Source of the DNA: Rubripirellula sp.
Lineage (GTDB): Bacteria; Planctomycetota; Planctomycetia; Pirellulales; Pirellulaceae
Assembly (NCBI GenBank): GCA_029245125.1
Contig: JAQWPZ010000142.1
Location: 1 to 33,641, forward strand
DNA length: 33,641 nt
Direction: 5' to 3'
The notes under the pieces are model-generated. The model did no database searches, was not told the DNA's origin, and saw nothing but the letters and a program-made list of their open reading frames with translations. Below, piece by piece: positions 1 through 9,634 of the stretch (the first letter of the stretch is position 1; every line of letters starts with the position of its first letter). Made by a program: the position numbers and the translations under genes.

Positions 1-1
1 C

Positions 2-3000
2 TTGGCTCAAGGCACTTCGCCGCTGGCCGTGTCGAACACCATCTTCGGTGGGAATTGTCAGGTCGTCCCCGGGAGTTTGGTGTCGGCCGGATCCAATCTT
101 GAAACAGGTGCGTCCTGCGGTTTGACAGACCCAACGGACATCATCAATACCGATCCGTTGCTCGGACCCCTTCAAGACAACGGCGGATTTGTTTTGACGC
201 ACGGGCTGATTCCCGGAAGTCCTGCGATCGATGCAGCCGGCGGTTCCATCGCCGTCGATGCAAGAGGTCTCCCCCGCCCAGTCGATGGCAATGGGGACAG
301 TCTTGTGATTGCCGACATCGGCGCTTTCGAAGCCGGTTCGGCTTTACCTCTGGCGTTGGTTGTCGATGAAAACTCGGATGTTGTCGACGGGAATTTCAGT
401 GTTGGTCATTTGTCGTTACGCGAAGCGATCGAGAGAACCAACAGCAACCCCGGTCCAGACACCATCACCTTTGGTGGCATCTTCGCCGACGCGACACCCG
501 ACACCATCACGCTGGGTGGATCTCAGTTAGAGGTGACCGATGATCTTGATCTGATCGGGACCGACGCATCGCTGTTGACGATTAGCGGCAACAAAGCGTC
601 GCGTATTTTCAGAATGCTTGCTGGAGCTCAGGTCAGCCTTTCGGATGTCACTTTAACAGGCGGGCTCGTGACGGGGGAAAGTGGCGGTGCCATTTTGAAT
701 AATGCGGACTTAACGATCATCAACAGTTTGATTACTAAAAATACCGCGAGTAATTTGATTTTTGAGGCGCATGGCGGTGGGATCGAAAACCTTGCCACCC
801 TAACTTTGAGCCGCACTACTGTCAGTGACAACGTGGCTGGGCAAACCGGTGGCGGTATCGGCAACGAGGGGACCCTCGTTTTGTCAGAGAGCATCGTGAC
901 TGGTAATTCCGCCCCAACAGACGGTGGTGGGATCGACAACGTTGGGTCACTGGTGTTGTCGGAGAGTTCTGTAAGTGGCAATTCAGCCAATTACGGCGGC
1001 GGGATCTACAACGGTGGGTCAGTTGTTATGTCTCAGAGTTCCGTGAGTGGTAATTCAGCGGAATTCGGTGGTGGGATTGCTAATCTTGACGGGAGTTTGG
1101 AGGTTGCAGATTCAACGATCGTCTCGAATAACGCGGTTAATAATGGTGGTGGAATTTACAATGGGGGCGGCACCGCCGTTCATGCGAGTACCATCAGCGG
1201 TAATACCGCAGGGGGTGGTGGTGGGGTCTTTAGTTACGAGAGTGGATCACTCACCGTCAGTGATTCGACGATTTCAGGCAATCGGGCGGCAGTCGACGGT
1301 GGTGGGATTGCTGCCCAAAACGGCCAGTTCGAAGTTCTAAATAGCACCGTTTCCAATAACGTGGCCGATCGAAACGGCGGCGGGTTGTTGATCGGGCAGG
1401 GGCCGAGCAATGCCGTAATCATTCAAAGTTCCATCATTGGTAACCGTGGTGATGCGGATGGGGTCGGTGGCGGCAGTGGTGGTGGAATCCAGACCGAAGT
1501 TGGACCGGACTCACCGCTGCGACTGTTCAATACCCTGGTGGCGGGGAATGTCGTTGGGGTGTCGGGAGCTGAAACTGCGAGCGATCTGGCAGGGCAACCA
1601 GTCAATACGATTAGCGTGCACAACCTGATTGCAGACGTTGCCACTAGCGGTGGGTTGATCGACGGTGTGAATGGGAACCTGGTTGGCGATGGAGCGGACA
1701 GTTCCCTTTTGCTGTCGGACGTCGTTGATCCTGTCTTGGCCGACAACGGAGGGCCAACTCAAACTCACGCCTTAACGCTCGGCAGCCGCGCGCTCGATGC
1801 TGGCGATGATGATTTGGCGACCAGCGGTGGCGATGATGGAATCCCGGGAACCGGTGATGCCAATGAAACGGCACTTACTAACGATCAACGTGGCGATGGT
1901 TTTTCCAGATTCCTTCGTAGTTCTGTTGATATTGGCGCGGTGGAGTCCGATCAAGCCAAACTGTTGGTTCAGGACGTGTTCGTCGACGAGGCGGCTGGGG
2001 TGGCAACCGTGTTGGTGTCACTCGATGCGGAGGTCGGTACTTCGTTTACGGTTGATTTTGCCACCTCGGATGACAGTGCGGTTGCAGGAGATGTTGGCAA
2101 TCCGGGTAGGGAAGACTATCAGCCGACTAGCGGGCAGCTTAGCTTCAGCGGGCTGATGGACGATGTGCAGACGATTACGATTCCGATCAATGACGATGAA
2201 GTTGTCGAAGCGTCTGAGCAATTCACCATCGGGTTTTCCAATGTGTTCCCCGGTTCGTTGTTGCTCGACATTGGTGACACCGGCATCGTCAGTATCTTTG
2301 ATAACGATTTGGCCACAATTTCAACCAATGATGTCAGCGGTTTTGAGGCAGATGGGTTCATTGATTTTACTTTGACTTTGGAGGGTCAAACCCAGGATCC
2401 ATTCGATGTTTTTCTGCAAGCAGCCAGTGATTTTGATGCGGTTCCAGGGTTCGATTACGAAGCGATTTTCGAATCTGTCTCCTTTGAGGGGTTCGACGGA
2501 GAAACACAGACCGTTTCGGTTGAGGTGTTTGACGATGATGTGACTGAACTCGACGAACAGTTGGTGATTTCGGCAGAGGTAGATGATGCTTCAAATCGAG
2601 GGATTCGGTTCGAAGGGTTCGGCTCGATTCAGAACTCGAATTCAGTGGGGCTTTTTGCGACGTCGGGCTTCGATGGCAATGCGATTGAATTGCTGACGCC
2701 AGATTCGATGACGACGATCGCTTTTGTCGGTGATTCCAGCGGATTGAGAATTCTTGACTACAGCAATCCCGAAGCAGTGGTGGAGTTGGGAGCATTTTCA
2801 ATCGCTGGCGGCGTCGTCGAAATCGCTCCAACTGATATCACGATGTATGACGGCTTGTTGTACGTCGCCGCACGGGAAAGCGGCTTGGTTATTTTGGATG
2901 TCACCGATCCAGCGAGCATTTCGCAGGTCGGTTCGTTCTCTGTGTTGAACCAACAAGCGATCAGCCTTTTCCGCGATGGGAATACGGTTTATTTGGGTGA

Positions 3001-6000
3001 GCAGCACGAATTCAATCTGACTGATGGGGCGGTCAGGATTTTGGACGTATCGGACGTCGGCGATATTCAGGAATTGGGAGTGTTCAACCCTGGCATCGTG
3101 GCGGTGCAAGATGTCGTTGTCGACGGATCGACTGCGTACATCGCGGTCCCTGATATTCCGGGTGGATTGCAGATCGTGGACGTCGCGAATCCCAGCACAC
3201 CAACGTTGTTGGGGAAATTTGAACTCCGCGAAGCCCTCACGGTCGTGGTTGAGGGAACGACGGTGTATTTAGGGTGTGACGATGGTTTATCGGTGCTTGA
3301 CGTTGGTGATCCCACAAACATTGTCGAGCGAGACTTTTTTCCAACGGTCGGCCCCATTCTGGAGATCGTTAGCGAAGATTCAATTTTGACGGTTGGCGAT
3401 CTTTCGGGAGCGTTTAGTTTCTTCGATATTTCGACACCCACCAGTGTGAGTGATTTGGGACGCATCAGCGTGGTGTCGAGCGGCGTCTTGGATTTTGTCA
3501 ATGAAGGACTGATTTACTACGTCGCAAACACCGTTGGCGGCGTCTCCGCTTTCGAGGTGATTCCTATCAGCGATTCGTCCGCCACGATCTTGGATGATGA
3601 TAGCTCGCTGCTGACAATCGATTCGGTCACCCAGCCCGAAGATGATGGACCAATGACGTTCACGGTGACGTTGTCGGGAGCCGTGGACACGTCGGTCAGT
3701 GTTGATATCGCGACTGCCGACATCGTTGGCCAAGCCGAAGCGGGTATCGACTATACGGCGAACTCTGACACTTTGGTCTTTGACGGCAACGATGGTGAAA
3801 CCCAGGTGTTCTCCGTCGCGGTGGCCGCTGACACGGATGTGGAGCCGGACGAAACCTTCGCGGTGAATTTGTCCAACCTGTTTGCCGATTTGCGAAATGT
3901 TTCGATTGTCGCCCCCGGCCAGGCAATTGGAACGATCCAGAATGATGATTTTACTTCCGAGGCGGATCTAAGTATCACCCAAACAGCCAGTGTGGATCCG
4001 GTTCAGCCCGGCGCGGCACTGACCTATACCTTCTTGGTTACCAACAACGGACCGGACGCCGCGACGAATGTTTCGGTATCTGATGGGCTGCCGAGTGGGG
4101 TAGCGTTTGAAATCGGCGATGTCGATGGCGATGAATCGGCGGTCACCATTGATCAAAACGAAGTGACGGCAAGTATCGGCGATTTGGGTGTTGGTGCCTC
4201 AGCGACAATTACGATCCAAACGACCGTTGCCGAGAATGCTGCGGGCGATTTGGTCAACACTGCCTCGGTGAGTGGGGATGAACAAGATCAAATCGCGACC
4301 AATAACTCGGCCACTGAAACCATTACGGTGACTGTGGTGATCAACGACGATGAAGTGGTTGTTGATGAAGATGCCGCGGCATTTGAGATTGATGTGTTAT
4401 CCAACGATTTGCCATCCGGCGGGTTGACTGTTACCGATGTTTCGTCCGCTGGGCTCGGGAGCGCGGTGATCACGGCGGGTGGTGGTTCAATCACTTACAC
4501 ACCAAGTGCAAACCGATTTGGTGACGATGTATTCAGCTACACCGCGGTCAATGATTTTGGTCAAAGTGGGACCGCTGAGATCACCGTTACGCTCACGCTA
4601 GTGAATGATCCACCGGTGGTGACGGATGATTCAGTGGATGCAATCGATCGCCTTGATCCGCTGAACATCGCTGCGTCCACTTTGCTGGTCAACGATTCCC
4701 CCGGTCCTAGCGAGGATTCCGTCCAAGTTGTTCGTGTCACGGAGGTTGACGAGTTTAGTGCTGCAGGTGGGGTCGTCACGTTGGATAACGATGTGATCAC
4801 CTATTTTCCGCCAACGGGCTTCAATGGTCTGACTGATTCCTTCGGATACAGGGTGAGCGATGACGGGGTTCCCTCCCTCTCGTCGACAGGGCTCGTGACG
4901 ATCAACTTGCCACCGCCGCCCGCGACCTTGCAGGGGCATATTCATTGCGACGTGAACGGAGACGAGAGCGAGAGTATGGGCGAGGCGGTCGTTGGTTCCA
5001 AAGTATTCTTGGACACCAATGGCAACCGGATCCATGATGCGGGCGAGCTCTCAACATTGACTGACGCGAATGGTGATTACGTCTTTACGAACATTCTCGA
5101 TCCGACGTTGACCGTGGTTGCCGAAGTACCAGATGGTTGCTTGTCGGTTCCCAATAATCCAGGCATTACGATTAACCAGATTGGGATCAACGACTTCGCT
5201 CAGTCACTTGCCGCCACTGATTTTGATGGGGACGGTGATAAAGATTTGATCGTGGTGGGTGACTTGATCAACAATCAGGCAACATTGCTTGAGAATGAAG
5301 GCGGCTCATTCACCCTCTTTGGTGAAGTTCCGTTGGGCGATCGACCGCGAAGTATCACCGCCTATGAGGATCTCAATGGTGAGAATCAGGTAACCGCCGT
5401 TGCCGGCGTTGGGACGCAGGACGATGGTGGCTCGCTGTTCATGATGGCGGAGGGACAGGTGACTTCGCAGATGGAGATCGGGAATGGCCCGATTGATGTG
5501 GCGATTGCGGATTTCGACAAAAATGGAGTGCCGGACGTGGTGGTCGCAACGTTGCGGTCCTCCGATATTCGCTTGGTGCTCAATAACGAAGTTCAGTCCG
5601 AGCCATTGGCTGATACTCGGCATGCGATTGCCGTTGAAGCGGGCGATGTCAATGGAGATGGCAACGCAGATATCGTGTTCGGTGGACACGGTTACGGTGA
5701 GGAAGAGTTGTCACCGCTGACGGTACGGCTTGGCGATGGCCTGGGTGGTTTCGAGGAACCACTCGCGGTCGTGGTCGCGCCCCAACTCGTCGATTTGAAA
5801 GTCGCACCTTTGGATTCAATCTCGGATGCTTCCGCAGATCGATTCGTGTGGTCCTTGTCCGAGCCGGGTGTGCTGTCGCTGCACGATGTCAGCGGGTCAT
5901 CCATGAATCTGGTCAGCACCACCAGTGTGATGCCAAAAGCGACCTCCATGGATGTCGGCGACTTCAATCGTGATGGACGGATGGATGTTGCCATTGCCAG

Positions 6001-6604
6001 CGTTGGCGAGCAGATGATCGAACTTTACATCGGGAATGGTGGCGGCCGATTCGCGTTGGTGACAACGATCGATTTAGTCTCTGCACCTTCCGATTTGGTG
6101 GTTGCCGACTTTGATCAAGATGGTAGCGACGATTTGGCTGTCAGTAATCTGGCTCAGGATTTGAACCTCGGTCAGGGGGAGTCGGCACCGACATTACCAA
6201 CGAGCGTTACCGTGCTGCTGCTCGATGTGGCACAGAGTGCATTGGTGGTTTCCGATGGAGTCATTGGTCGCGTCGATTTTGCCTTCCAAAACGCAGATCC
6301 GGGTATCCAGTTCGATGTCACTGGCGAGGGAGTTGTCTCGGCGTTGGACGCGTTGCGTGTTGTGAACGCCCTGCAGGATTCGACCCCGCAGCAGTCGACC
6401 GGCGAAGGAGAGCAGATCAACCAGCGTCAAGCGACCGATGTCAATGGAGACGGCCGTACCAGTGCACTCGACGCGTTGATGATCGTCAACTATCTGGCAC
6501 GTCAATCAACGGCTATCGAGGCCGCTCTCGATCTGTTCAATGACGACGACGAGGAAGACGAGCGTATCGCCGCCCTGGATGTGATTTTTGGACAGCTTGT
6601 CTAG
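2..6604 (+). CDS. Giant modular surface/secreted protein with C-terminal dockerin (5' partial)
   Basis: The frame is open at the left edge, so the N-terminus and any signal peptide lie outside the window; 2200 residues are visible. Approximate domain order: a choice-of-anchor-Q-like end (1-85); a CSLREA-type motif with SLREAIERTN (about 120-147); Pmp-like parallel beta-helix repeats rich in GGGI and SGNSA (about 213-500); a second anchor-Q-like segment ending NGGPTQTHAL (about 538-602); two Calx-beta domains (about 657-883); LVIVD-type propeller repeats such as GLVILDVTDP (about 900-1190); a third Calx-beta (about 1200-1320); a DUF11 domain (about 1320-1446); two cadherin/Ig-like domains (about 1447-1637); an SdrD-B-like domain (about 1642-1710); FG-GAP/VCBS repeats with DxDGDGDxD calcium loops (about 1720-2077); and a type I dockerin with two F-hand-like halves, DVTGEGVVSALDAL and DVNGDGRTSALDAL (about 2093-2170). 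The tail is acidic (DDDEEDE). The role is probably calcium-stabilised adhesion or surface structure. No enzyme domain is recognisable. Confidence 0.9.
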   Translation: MAQGTSPLAVSNTIFGGNCQVVPGSLVSAGSNLETGASCGLTDPTDIINTDPLLGPLQDNGGFVLTHGLIPGSPAIDAAGGSIAVDARGLPRPVDGNGDSLVIADIGAFEAGSALPLALVVDENSDVVDGNFSVGHLSLREAIERTNSNPGPDTITFGGIFADATPDTITLGGSQLEVTDDLDLIGTDASLLTISGNKASRIFRMLAGAQVSLSDVTLTGGLVTGESGGAILNNADLTIINSLITKNTASNLIFEAHGGGIENLATLTLSRTTVSDNVAGQTGGGIGNEGTLVLSESIVTGNSAPTDGGGIDNVGSLVLSESSVSGNSANYGGGIYNGGSVVMSQSSVSGNSAEFGGGIANLDGSLEVADSTIVSNNAVNNGGGIYNGGGTAVHASTISGNTAGGGGGVFSYESGSLTVSDSTISGNRAAVDGGGIAAQNGQFEVLNSTVSNNVADRNGGGLLIGQGPSNAVIIQSSIIGNRGDADGVGGGSGGGIQTEVGPDSPLRLFNTLVAGNVVGVSGAETASDLAGQPVNTISVHNLIADVATSGGLIDGVNGNLVGDGADSSLLLSDVVDPVLADNGGPTQTHALTLGSRALDAGDDDLATSGGDDGIPGTGDANETALTNDQRGDGFSRFLRSSVDIGAVESDQAKLLVQDVFVDEAAGVATVLVSLDAEVGTSFTVDFATSDDSAVAGDVGNPGREDYQPTSGQLSFSGLMDDVQTITIPINDDEVVEASEQFTIGFSNVFPGSLLLDIGDTGIVSIFDNDLATISTNDVSGFEADGFIDFTLTLEGQTQDPFDVFLQAASDFDAVPGFDYEAIFESVSFEGFDGETQTVSVEVFDDDVTELDEQLVISAEVDDASNRGIRFEGFGSIQNSNSVGLFATSGFDGNAIELLTPDSMTTIAFVGDSSGLRILDYSNPEAVVELGAFSIAGGVVEIAPTDITMYDGLLYVAARESGLVILDVTDPASISQVGSFSVLNQQAISLFRDGNTVYLGEQHEFNLTDGAVRILDVSDVGDIQELGVFNPGIVAVQDVVVDGSTAYIAVPDIPGGLQIVDVANPSTPTLLGKFELREALTVVVEGTTVYLGCDDGLSVLDVGDPTNIVERDFFPTVGPILEIVSEDSILTVGDLSGAFSFFDISTPTSVSDLGRISVVSSGVLDFVNEGLIYYVANTVGGVSAFEVIPISDSSATILDDDSSLLTIDSVTQPEDDGPMTFTVTLSGAVDTSVSVDIATADIVGQAEAGIDYTANSDTLVFDGNDGETQVFSVAVAADTDVEPDETFAVNLSNLFADLRNVSIVAPGQAIGTIQNDDFTSEADLSITQTASVDPVQPGAALTYTFLVTNNGPDAATNVSVSDGLPSGVAFEIGDVDGDESAVTIDQNEVTASIGDLGVGASATITIQTTVAENAAGDLVNTASVSGDEQDQIATNNSATETITVTVVINDDEVVVDEDAAAFEIDVLSNDLPSGGLTVTDVSSAGLGSAVITAGGGSITYTPSANRFGDDVFSYTAVNDFGQSGTAEITVTLTLVNDPPVVTDDSVDAIDRLDPLNIAASTLLVNDSPGPSEDSVQVVRVTEVDEFSAAGGVVTLDNDVITYFPPTGFNGLTDSFGYRVSDDGVPSLSSTGLVTINLPPPPATLQGHIHCDVNGDESESMGEAVVGSKVFLDTNGNRIHDAGELSTLTDANGDYVFTNILDPTLTVVAEVPDGCLSVPNNPGITINQIGINDFAQSLAATDFDGDGDKDLIVVGDLINNQATLLENEGGSFTLFGEVPLGDRPRSITAYEDLNGENQVTAVAGVGTQDDGGSLFMMAEGQVTSQMEIGNGPIDVAIADFDKNGVPDVVVATLRSSDIRLVLNNEVQSEPLADTRHAIAVEAGDVNGDGNADIVFGGHGYGEEELSPLTVRLGDGLGGFEEPLAVVVAPQLVDLKVAPLDSISDASADRFVWSLSEPGVLSLHDVSGSSMNLVSTTSVMPKATSMDVGDFNRDGRMDVAIASVGEQMIELYIGNGGGRFALVTTIDLVSAPSDLVVADFDQDGSDDLAVSNLAQDLNLGQGESAPTLPTSVTVLLLDVAQSALVVSDGVIGRVDFAFQNADPGIQFDVTGEGVVSALDALRVVNALQDSTPQQSTGEGEQINQRQATDVNGDGRTSALDALMIVNYLARQSTAIEAALDLFNDDDEEDERIAALDVIFGQLV

Positions 6605-6625
6605 CCGTCCCAGACTCAGCGGCGG

Positions 6626-6655
6626 ATCCGGGTGTTGCGAATCCGGGTGTTGCGT
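6626..6655. repeat. 15-bp tandem duplication
   Basis: The unit atccgggtgttgcg plus one variable base occurs twice in tandem (6626-6640 and 6641-6655), just after the stop codon of the dockerin protein. Confidence 0.85.
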
Positions 6656-6828
6656 CTTGCTATACGAATTTGTCGAACAGCAATGGGTTGAATGGGGACT
6701 CGCATTCCCCTGGGAAAATTGCACAGAACCGCCTGGAGTGCTCTAGAGAGGCGGTCGAAGCCTTTGTTGTGCCGGGAGGGCTTCAGAGGCTCGCCACGCG
6801 TGAGAGCCTTGCTGTGAGCTTCCTCCTT

Positions 6829-7006
6829 GGCGGGCTCTCGCTGCTTTGGCGGGCTCTCGCTGCTTTGGCGGGCTCTCGCTGCTTTGGCGGGCTCTCGCTG
6901 CTTTGGCGGGCTCTCGCTGCTTTGGCGGACTCTCGCTGCTTTGGCGGACTCTCGCTGCTTTGGCGGACTCTCGCTGATTTGGCGGACTCTCGCTGATTTG
7001 GCGGAC
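6829..7006. repeat. 19-bp minisatellite, nine full units
   Basis: The unit ggcgggctctcgctgcttt repeats head to tail from 6829, with unit starts at 6829, 6848, 6867, 6886, 6905, 6924, 6943, 6962 and 6981, plus a partial tenth at 7000. The first five units carry ggcggg and the rest ggcgga; the last two full units also change gcttt to gattt. The variants are therefore ordered in blocks, as expected from stepwise tandem expansion. Because 19 is not a multiple of 3, every frame reads a 19-residue periodic peptide on both strands, which explains the spurious ORFs here. Confidence 0.95.
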
Positions 7007-7060
7007 CGGGAATGGCGGGAGTGCTAAACAGCTGGCGTTGGAAGGCATCCCGGAAACGCG

Positions 7061-8170
7061 TTACATGCCCCAGCCGGTCTTCTTCTGCTGCAGGTATTCG
7101 GCGAATCGGTCCTGCTCGATCGCCTCGCGGGCACCCGCCATGATTCGTTGGTAGTAGGTCAGGTTGTGGATGGACAGCAAAATGGGGCCGAGCATTTCGC
7201 CGGCCACGAACAGGTGACGCAGGTACCCTCGGCTGTGGCGGCAGGCCAAGCAGGGACAGTCCTCTTCCAAAGGTCGGGTATCTTCGCGATGGATCGCATT
7301 GCGTAATTTCAAATGTCCTTGATCGGTGAACGCGAGGCCATTGCGTCCGTTGCGAGTCGGCATCACGCAGTCGAACAAATCGATTCCACGGGCAACGCTT
7401 TCCAGCAGGTCAATCGGTCGTCCGACGCCCATCAGGTACCGTGGTTTGTGCGCGGGCAAAGCGGGGCAGGTGGCGGCCGTGATGCGATACATCTCTTCCG
7501 GGGCTTCCCCGACACTCAAGCCGCCCACGGCATATCCGTTGAAATCCATCTGGCTCAGTTCGTTGGCGCACTGAACGCGAAGCGTTTCATCGAGTCCTCC
7601 TTGGACGATGGCAAATCGTGCTTGGTCTTCGCGTGTTGCCGCGTCCAAGCATCGCTTGGCCCAGCGGATCGTGCGTTCCATCGCAGCGAGAACTTCGGAT
7701 TGTGTCGCGGGCAACGCGATCACGTGATCGAGAACCATCGCCACGTCGCTGCCGAGCGCTTCTTGGATTTCAATCGAATGCTCGGGGGTCAGCCGGACGA
7801 TCGCGCCGTCGATGTGACTTCGGAAAGTGGCAGCTTGCTCGTCAACTTTCGTGATCGCATCGAGGCTGAAGATCTGAAACCCGCCGCTGTCTGTCAGGAT
7901 CGGGCCTTGCCAGCCAGACATCGCATGCAAACCACCGAGTCGGCGGACGGTTTCGTGTCCCGGCCGCAAGGTTAGGTGATAGGTGTTCCCGAGTATCATC
8001 TCGGCACCGGTCGCCGCCACCTGATCCATGGTGACGCCTTTGACGGTTCCCTGAGTACCCACGGGCATGAACGTCGGGGTTTGAACCGGGCCGTGTGGCG
8101 TTAAAAAAACACCGCGACGGGCCTCGGTCGACGCATCGCGGTGCGAAAGTTCAAATTTGAAAGGATTCAT
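7061..8170 (-). CDS. tgt: Queuine tRNA-ribosyltransferase (Tgt)
   Basis: Tgt exchanges guanine 34 in GUN-anticodon tRNAs (Asp, Asn, His, Tyr) for the queuosine precursor preQ1; it acts in the cytoplasm. The 369-residue length is normal for bacterial Tgt. Visible hallmarks are LTDSGGFQ with the general-base Asp at residue 94, IVQGG at about 188-192, GGLSVGE at 217-222, and [14 protein letters not shown] with the nucleophilic Asp at 267. The zinc site is formed by C305, C307, C310 and H335 (CPCLAC, then IHN). The ATG at 8170 lies 6 nt after the stop of the upstream TPR/alpha-CTD gene and has no strong Shine-Dalgarno, so translational coupling is plausible. No other queuosine gene is in the window. 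Confidence 0.97.
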   Translation of the reverse strand: MNPFKFELSHRDASTEARRGVFLTPHGPVQTPTFMPVGTQGTVKGVTMDQVAATGAEMILGNTYHLTLRPGHETVRRLGGLHAMSGWQGPILTDSGGFQIFSLDAITKVDEQAATFRSHIDGAIVRLTPEHSIEIQEALGSDVAMVLDHVIALPATQSEVLAAMERTIRWAKRCLDAATREDQARFAIVQGGLDETLRVQCANELSQMDFNGYAVGGLSVGEAPEEMYRITAATCPALPAHKPRYLMGVGRPIDLLESVARGIDLFDCVMPTRNGRNGLAFTDQGHLKLRNAIHREDTRPLEEDCPCLACRHSRGYLRHLFVAGEMLGPILLSIHNLTYYQRIMAGAREAIEQDRFAEYLQQKKTGWGM

Positions 8171-8176
8171 CGACGA

Positions 8177-9508
8177 TCAGTCGCCACGCATTTTCAATCC
8201 GAGGTCTGTCAGTTTCTCGCGAACTTCGTTCAAGCTGGTGACGCCGAAGTTCTTGCACTCCAGCATGTCATCGCCGGTCTTGCGGATCAATTCGCCAATC
8301 GTATTGAGCTGCAATCTGGCCATACACTTGCGGGCACGCACCGACAGGTTCAGGTCCGAAATTGGTCGGTCGAGCAACGCTTGCTCATCCGGCGACATGT
8401 GACTGGTGTCGATCGGCGGTTCGGTGCTTTTCTTTTCATGAGCAAATTGGCCGAGTGACAAGCCCTTGCTGGTCAGCATCTCGCGAATTTCGAACAGGCT
8501 GGTCTCGCCGAAGTTCTTGCTGCTCAGCAATTCGGCTTCGGAGGTTCGTGTCAAATCGCCAATCGTTTCGATGCCCATTTTTTGCAAGCAGTTGCGACTG
8601 CGAACACTGAGCTCAAAATTGGTGACCGGCATGTTCAACGTTTGTGCCAGTCGATCGTTGCGACGTTGGGCTTCCTCGTCGTACAGCATGTTGCCGGTTG
8701 CGGCGGCATCTTTCATGTACAGCTGTGTCTGCGGGTGGTCTGGATAGCAATCCAAAATCCGCTTGTAGCACAGTTGTGCTTTGTCGAACTGATTGTTGTC
8801 TTCGTAGATCAGCCCCAGGTTGATCAGCACACCGATCCCGGTGGGGAAGGCCTTGGCAGCTCTCTCGTAAAGGTCCAGGCTTTCGTTGTCGTTGCCCAAG
8901 CGGTCATTCTCGAGGGCCAACCCAAACAAGGCGCCGGCGTGGTTCTCGTCGGTTTGAACAGCCCGTTGATACAAAGCTAATGCTTCATCCATGCGACCAC
9001 CAACGGCAGCCACCGTCGCCGCACGCTGATACATGTAATCAGCCGTCTGTTCGGCAGGGCCAAAAATGTTGTCGAGGATTGCCAGTCCCTCTTCGATGCG
9101 GCCTGCGTAACGATGGGCTTCGGCGATCCCAATGTTGCATTGGTCTTCGTTGTATCCAGACTTCTGTGCCTGCTGGTAGACGCCAATCGCTTCGTCGTAA
9201 CGACCGAGTTCAAACAAGCCACGGGCCTGATAGAACAACGCCATCGCGCTGCCGTCGGCTGCCTGAAGCGTTTGCAACGAGTCACTGAACTTGCCAAGCA
9301 AGAATTGGCAGACACCCATCTTGGTCTTGCCGGCAGGACTCAGGGTGTCATCCACTTCCATTTCGTTGACCGCATCCCGCAGTTCACCGAAGTGGCCATA
9401 ATTCTCAGCAATGGCAGTTCGAATCGTTCCCACATCCGAGGGGCCAAACGAATTGTTAGAAAGAACCATTTCTTTCAGGTCGAGGACGTCTAGTTCGACT
9501 TCGCTCAT
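8177..9508 (-). CDS. TPR protein with two RNA-polymerase-alpha C-terminal-like domains
   Basis: 443 residues. Residues about 1-285 are helical and TPR-like, with motifs such as ALFYQARGLFELGRYDEAI and LYQRAVQTDENHAGALFGLA. Two tandem alpha-CTD-like (helix-hairpin-helix) domains follow at about 288-358 and 375-443. Copy 1 has FELSVRSRNCLQ, IGDLTRTSEAELL and NFGETSLFEI; copy 2 has LNLSVRARKCMA, IGELIRKT and NFGVTSLNEV. By alignment with E. coli RpoA, the DNA-contact residues R265, C269, G296, S299 and E302 are kept in both copies. N268 is kept in copy 1 but is Lys in copy 2, and K298 is Thr in both. No RpoA N-terminal (assembly) domain is present, so this is not the core alpha subunit. A GGGAG lies 10 nt before the ATG. 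It is upstream of tgt and downstream of tRNA-Thr on the same strand. Proteins of this type are known in planctomycetes, but their role is not settled; DNA or transcription binding is inference. Confidence 0.9.
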   Translation of the reverse strand: MSEVELDVLDLKEMVLSNNSFGPSDVGTIRTAIAENYGHFGELRDAVNEMEVDDTLSPAGKTKMGVCQFLLGKFSDSLQTLQAADGSAMALFYQARGLFELGRYDEAIGVYQQAQKSGYNEDQCNIGIAEAHRYAGRIEEGLAILDNIFGPAEQTADYMYQRAATVAAVGGRMDEALALYQRAVQTDENHAGALFGLALENDRLGNDNESLDLYERAAKAFPTGIGVLINLGLIYEDNNQFDKAQLCYKRILDCYPDHPQTQLYMKDAAATGNMLYDEEAQRRNDRLAQTLNMPVTNFELSVRSRNCLQKMGIETIGDLTRTSEAELLSSKNFGETSLFEIREMLTSKGLSLGQFAHEKKSTEPPIDTSHMSPDEQALLDRPISDLNLSVRARKCMARLQLNTIGELIRKTGDDMLECKNFGVTSLNEVREKLTDLGLKMRGD

Positions 9509-9560
9509 CGAGACGAATCTCCCGCCGAGTTGGCTAGAAAACGAGGTAGCAGGTGAAAAA

Positions 9561-9634
9561 AGCCAGCGGTGGGATTTGAACCCACAACCTCCGCATTACG
9601 AATGCGATGCTCTGCCAATTGAAGCTACGCTGGC
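9561..9634 (-). tRNA. tRNA-Thr (anticodon CGT)
   Basis: Read on the minus strand, the 74-nt cloverleaf has acceptor GCCAGCG/CGCTGGC, D-arm GCTT/GAGC with GG in the loop, anticodon stem TCGCA/TGCGG with loop TTCGTAA (anticodon CGT, decoding ACG), a five-base variable loop, and T-arm GTGGG/CCCAC with loop TTCAAAT. The discriminator is T. CCA is not encoded; instead a run of five T follows directly, which may help termination or processing. The next gene on this strand (TPR/alpha-CTD) starts 52 nt downstream, so co-transcription is possible. Confidence 0.95.

Larger units (their letters stand above)
6605..7060. other. Gene-free interval between converging genes
   Basis: This 456 bp gap separates the dockerin protein (+) from tgt (-), which converge on it. 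I see no credible gene; the open frames across 6670-7048 are products of a 19-bp repeat with no coding character. Directly after the dockerin stop there is a two-copy 15-bp repeat, and 6829-7006 is a minisatellite. I could not identify a clear GC-hairpin-plus-T-run terminator for either gene. Confidence 0.7.

Noticed and set aside
6670..7048. Open frames of about 66-108 residues on both strands across the 19-bp repeat
   Set aside because: They are periodic translations of a minisatellite whose unit is not a multiple of 3; no ribosome binding site and no protein-like composition.
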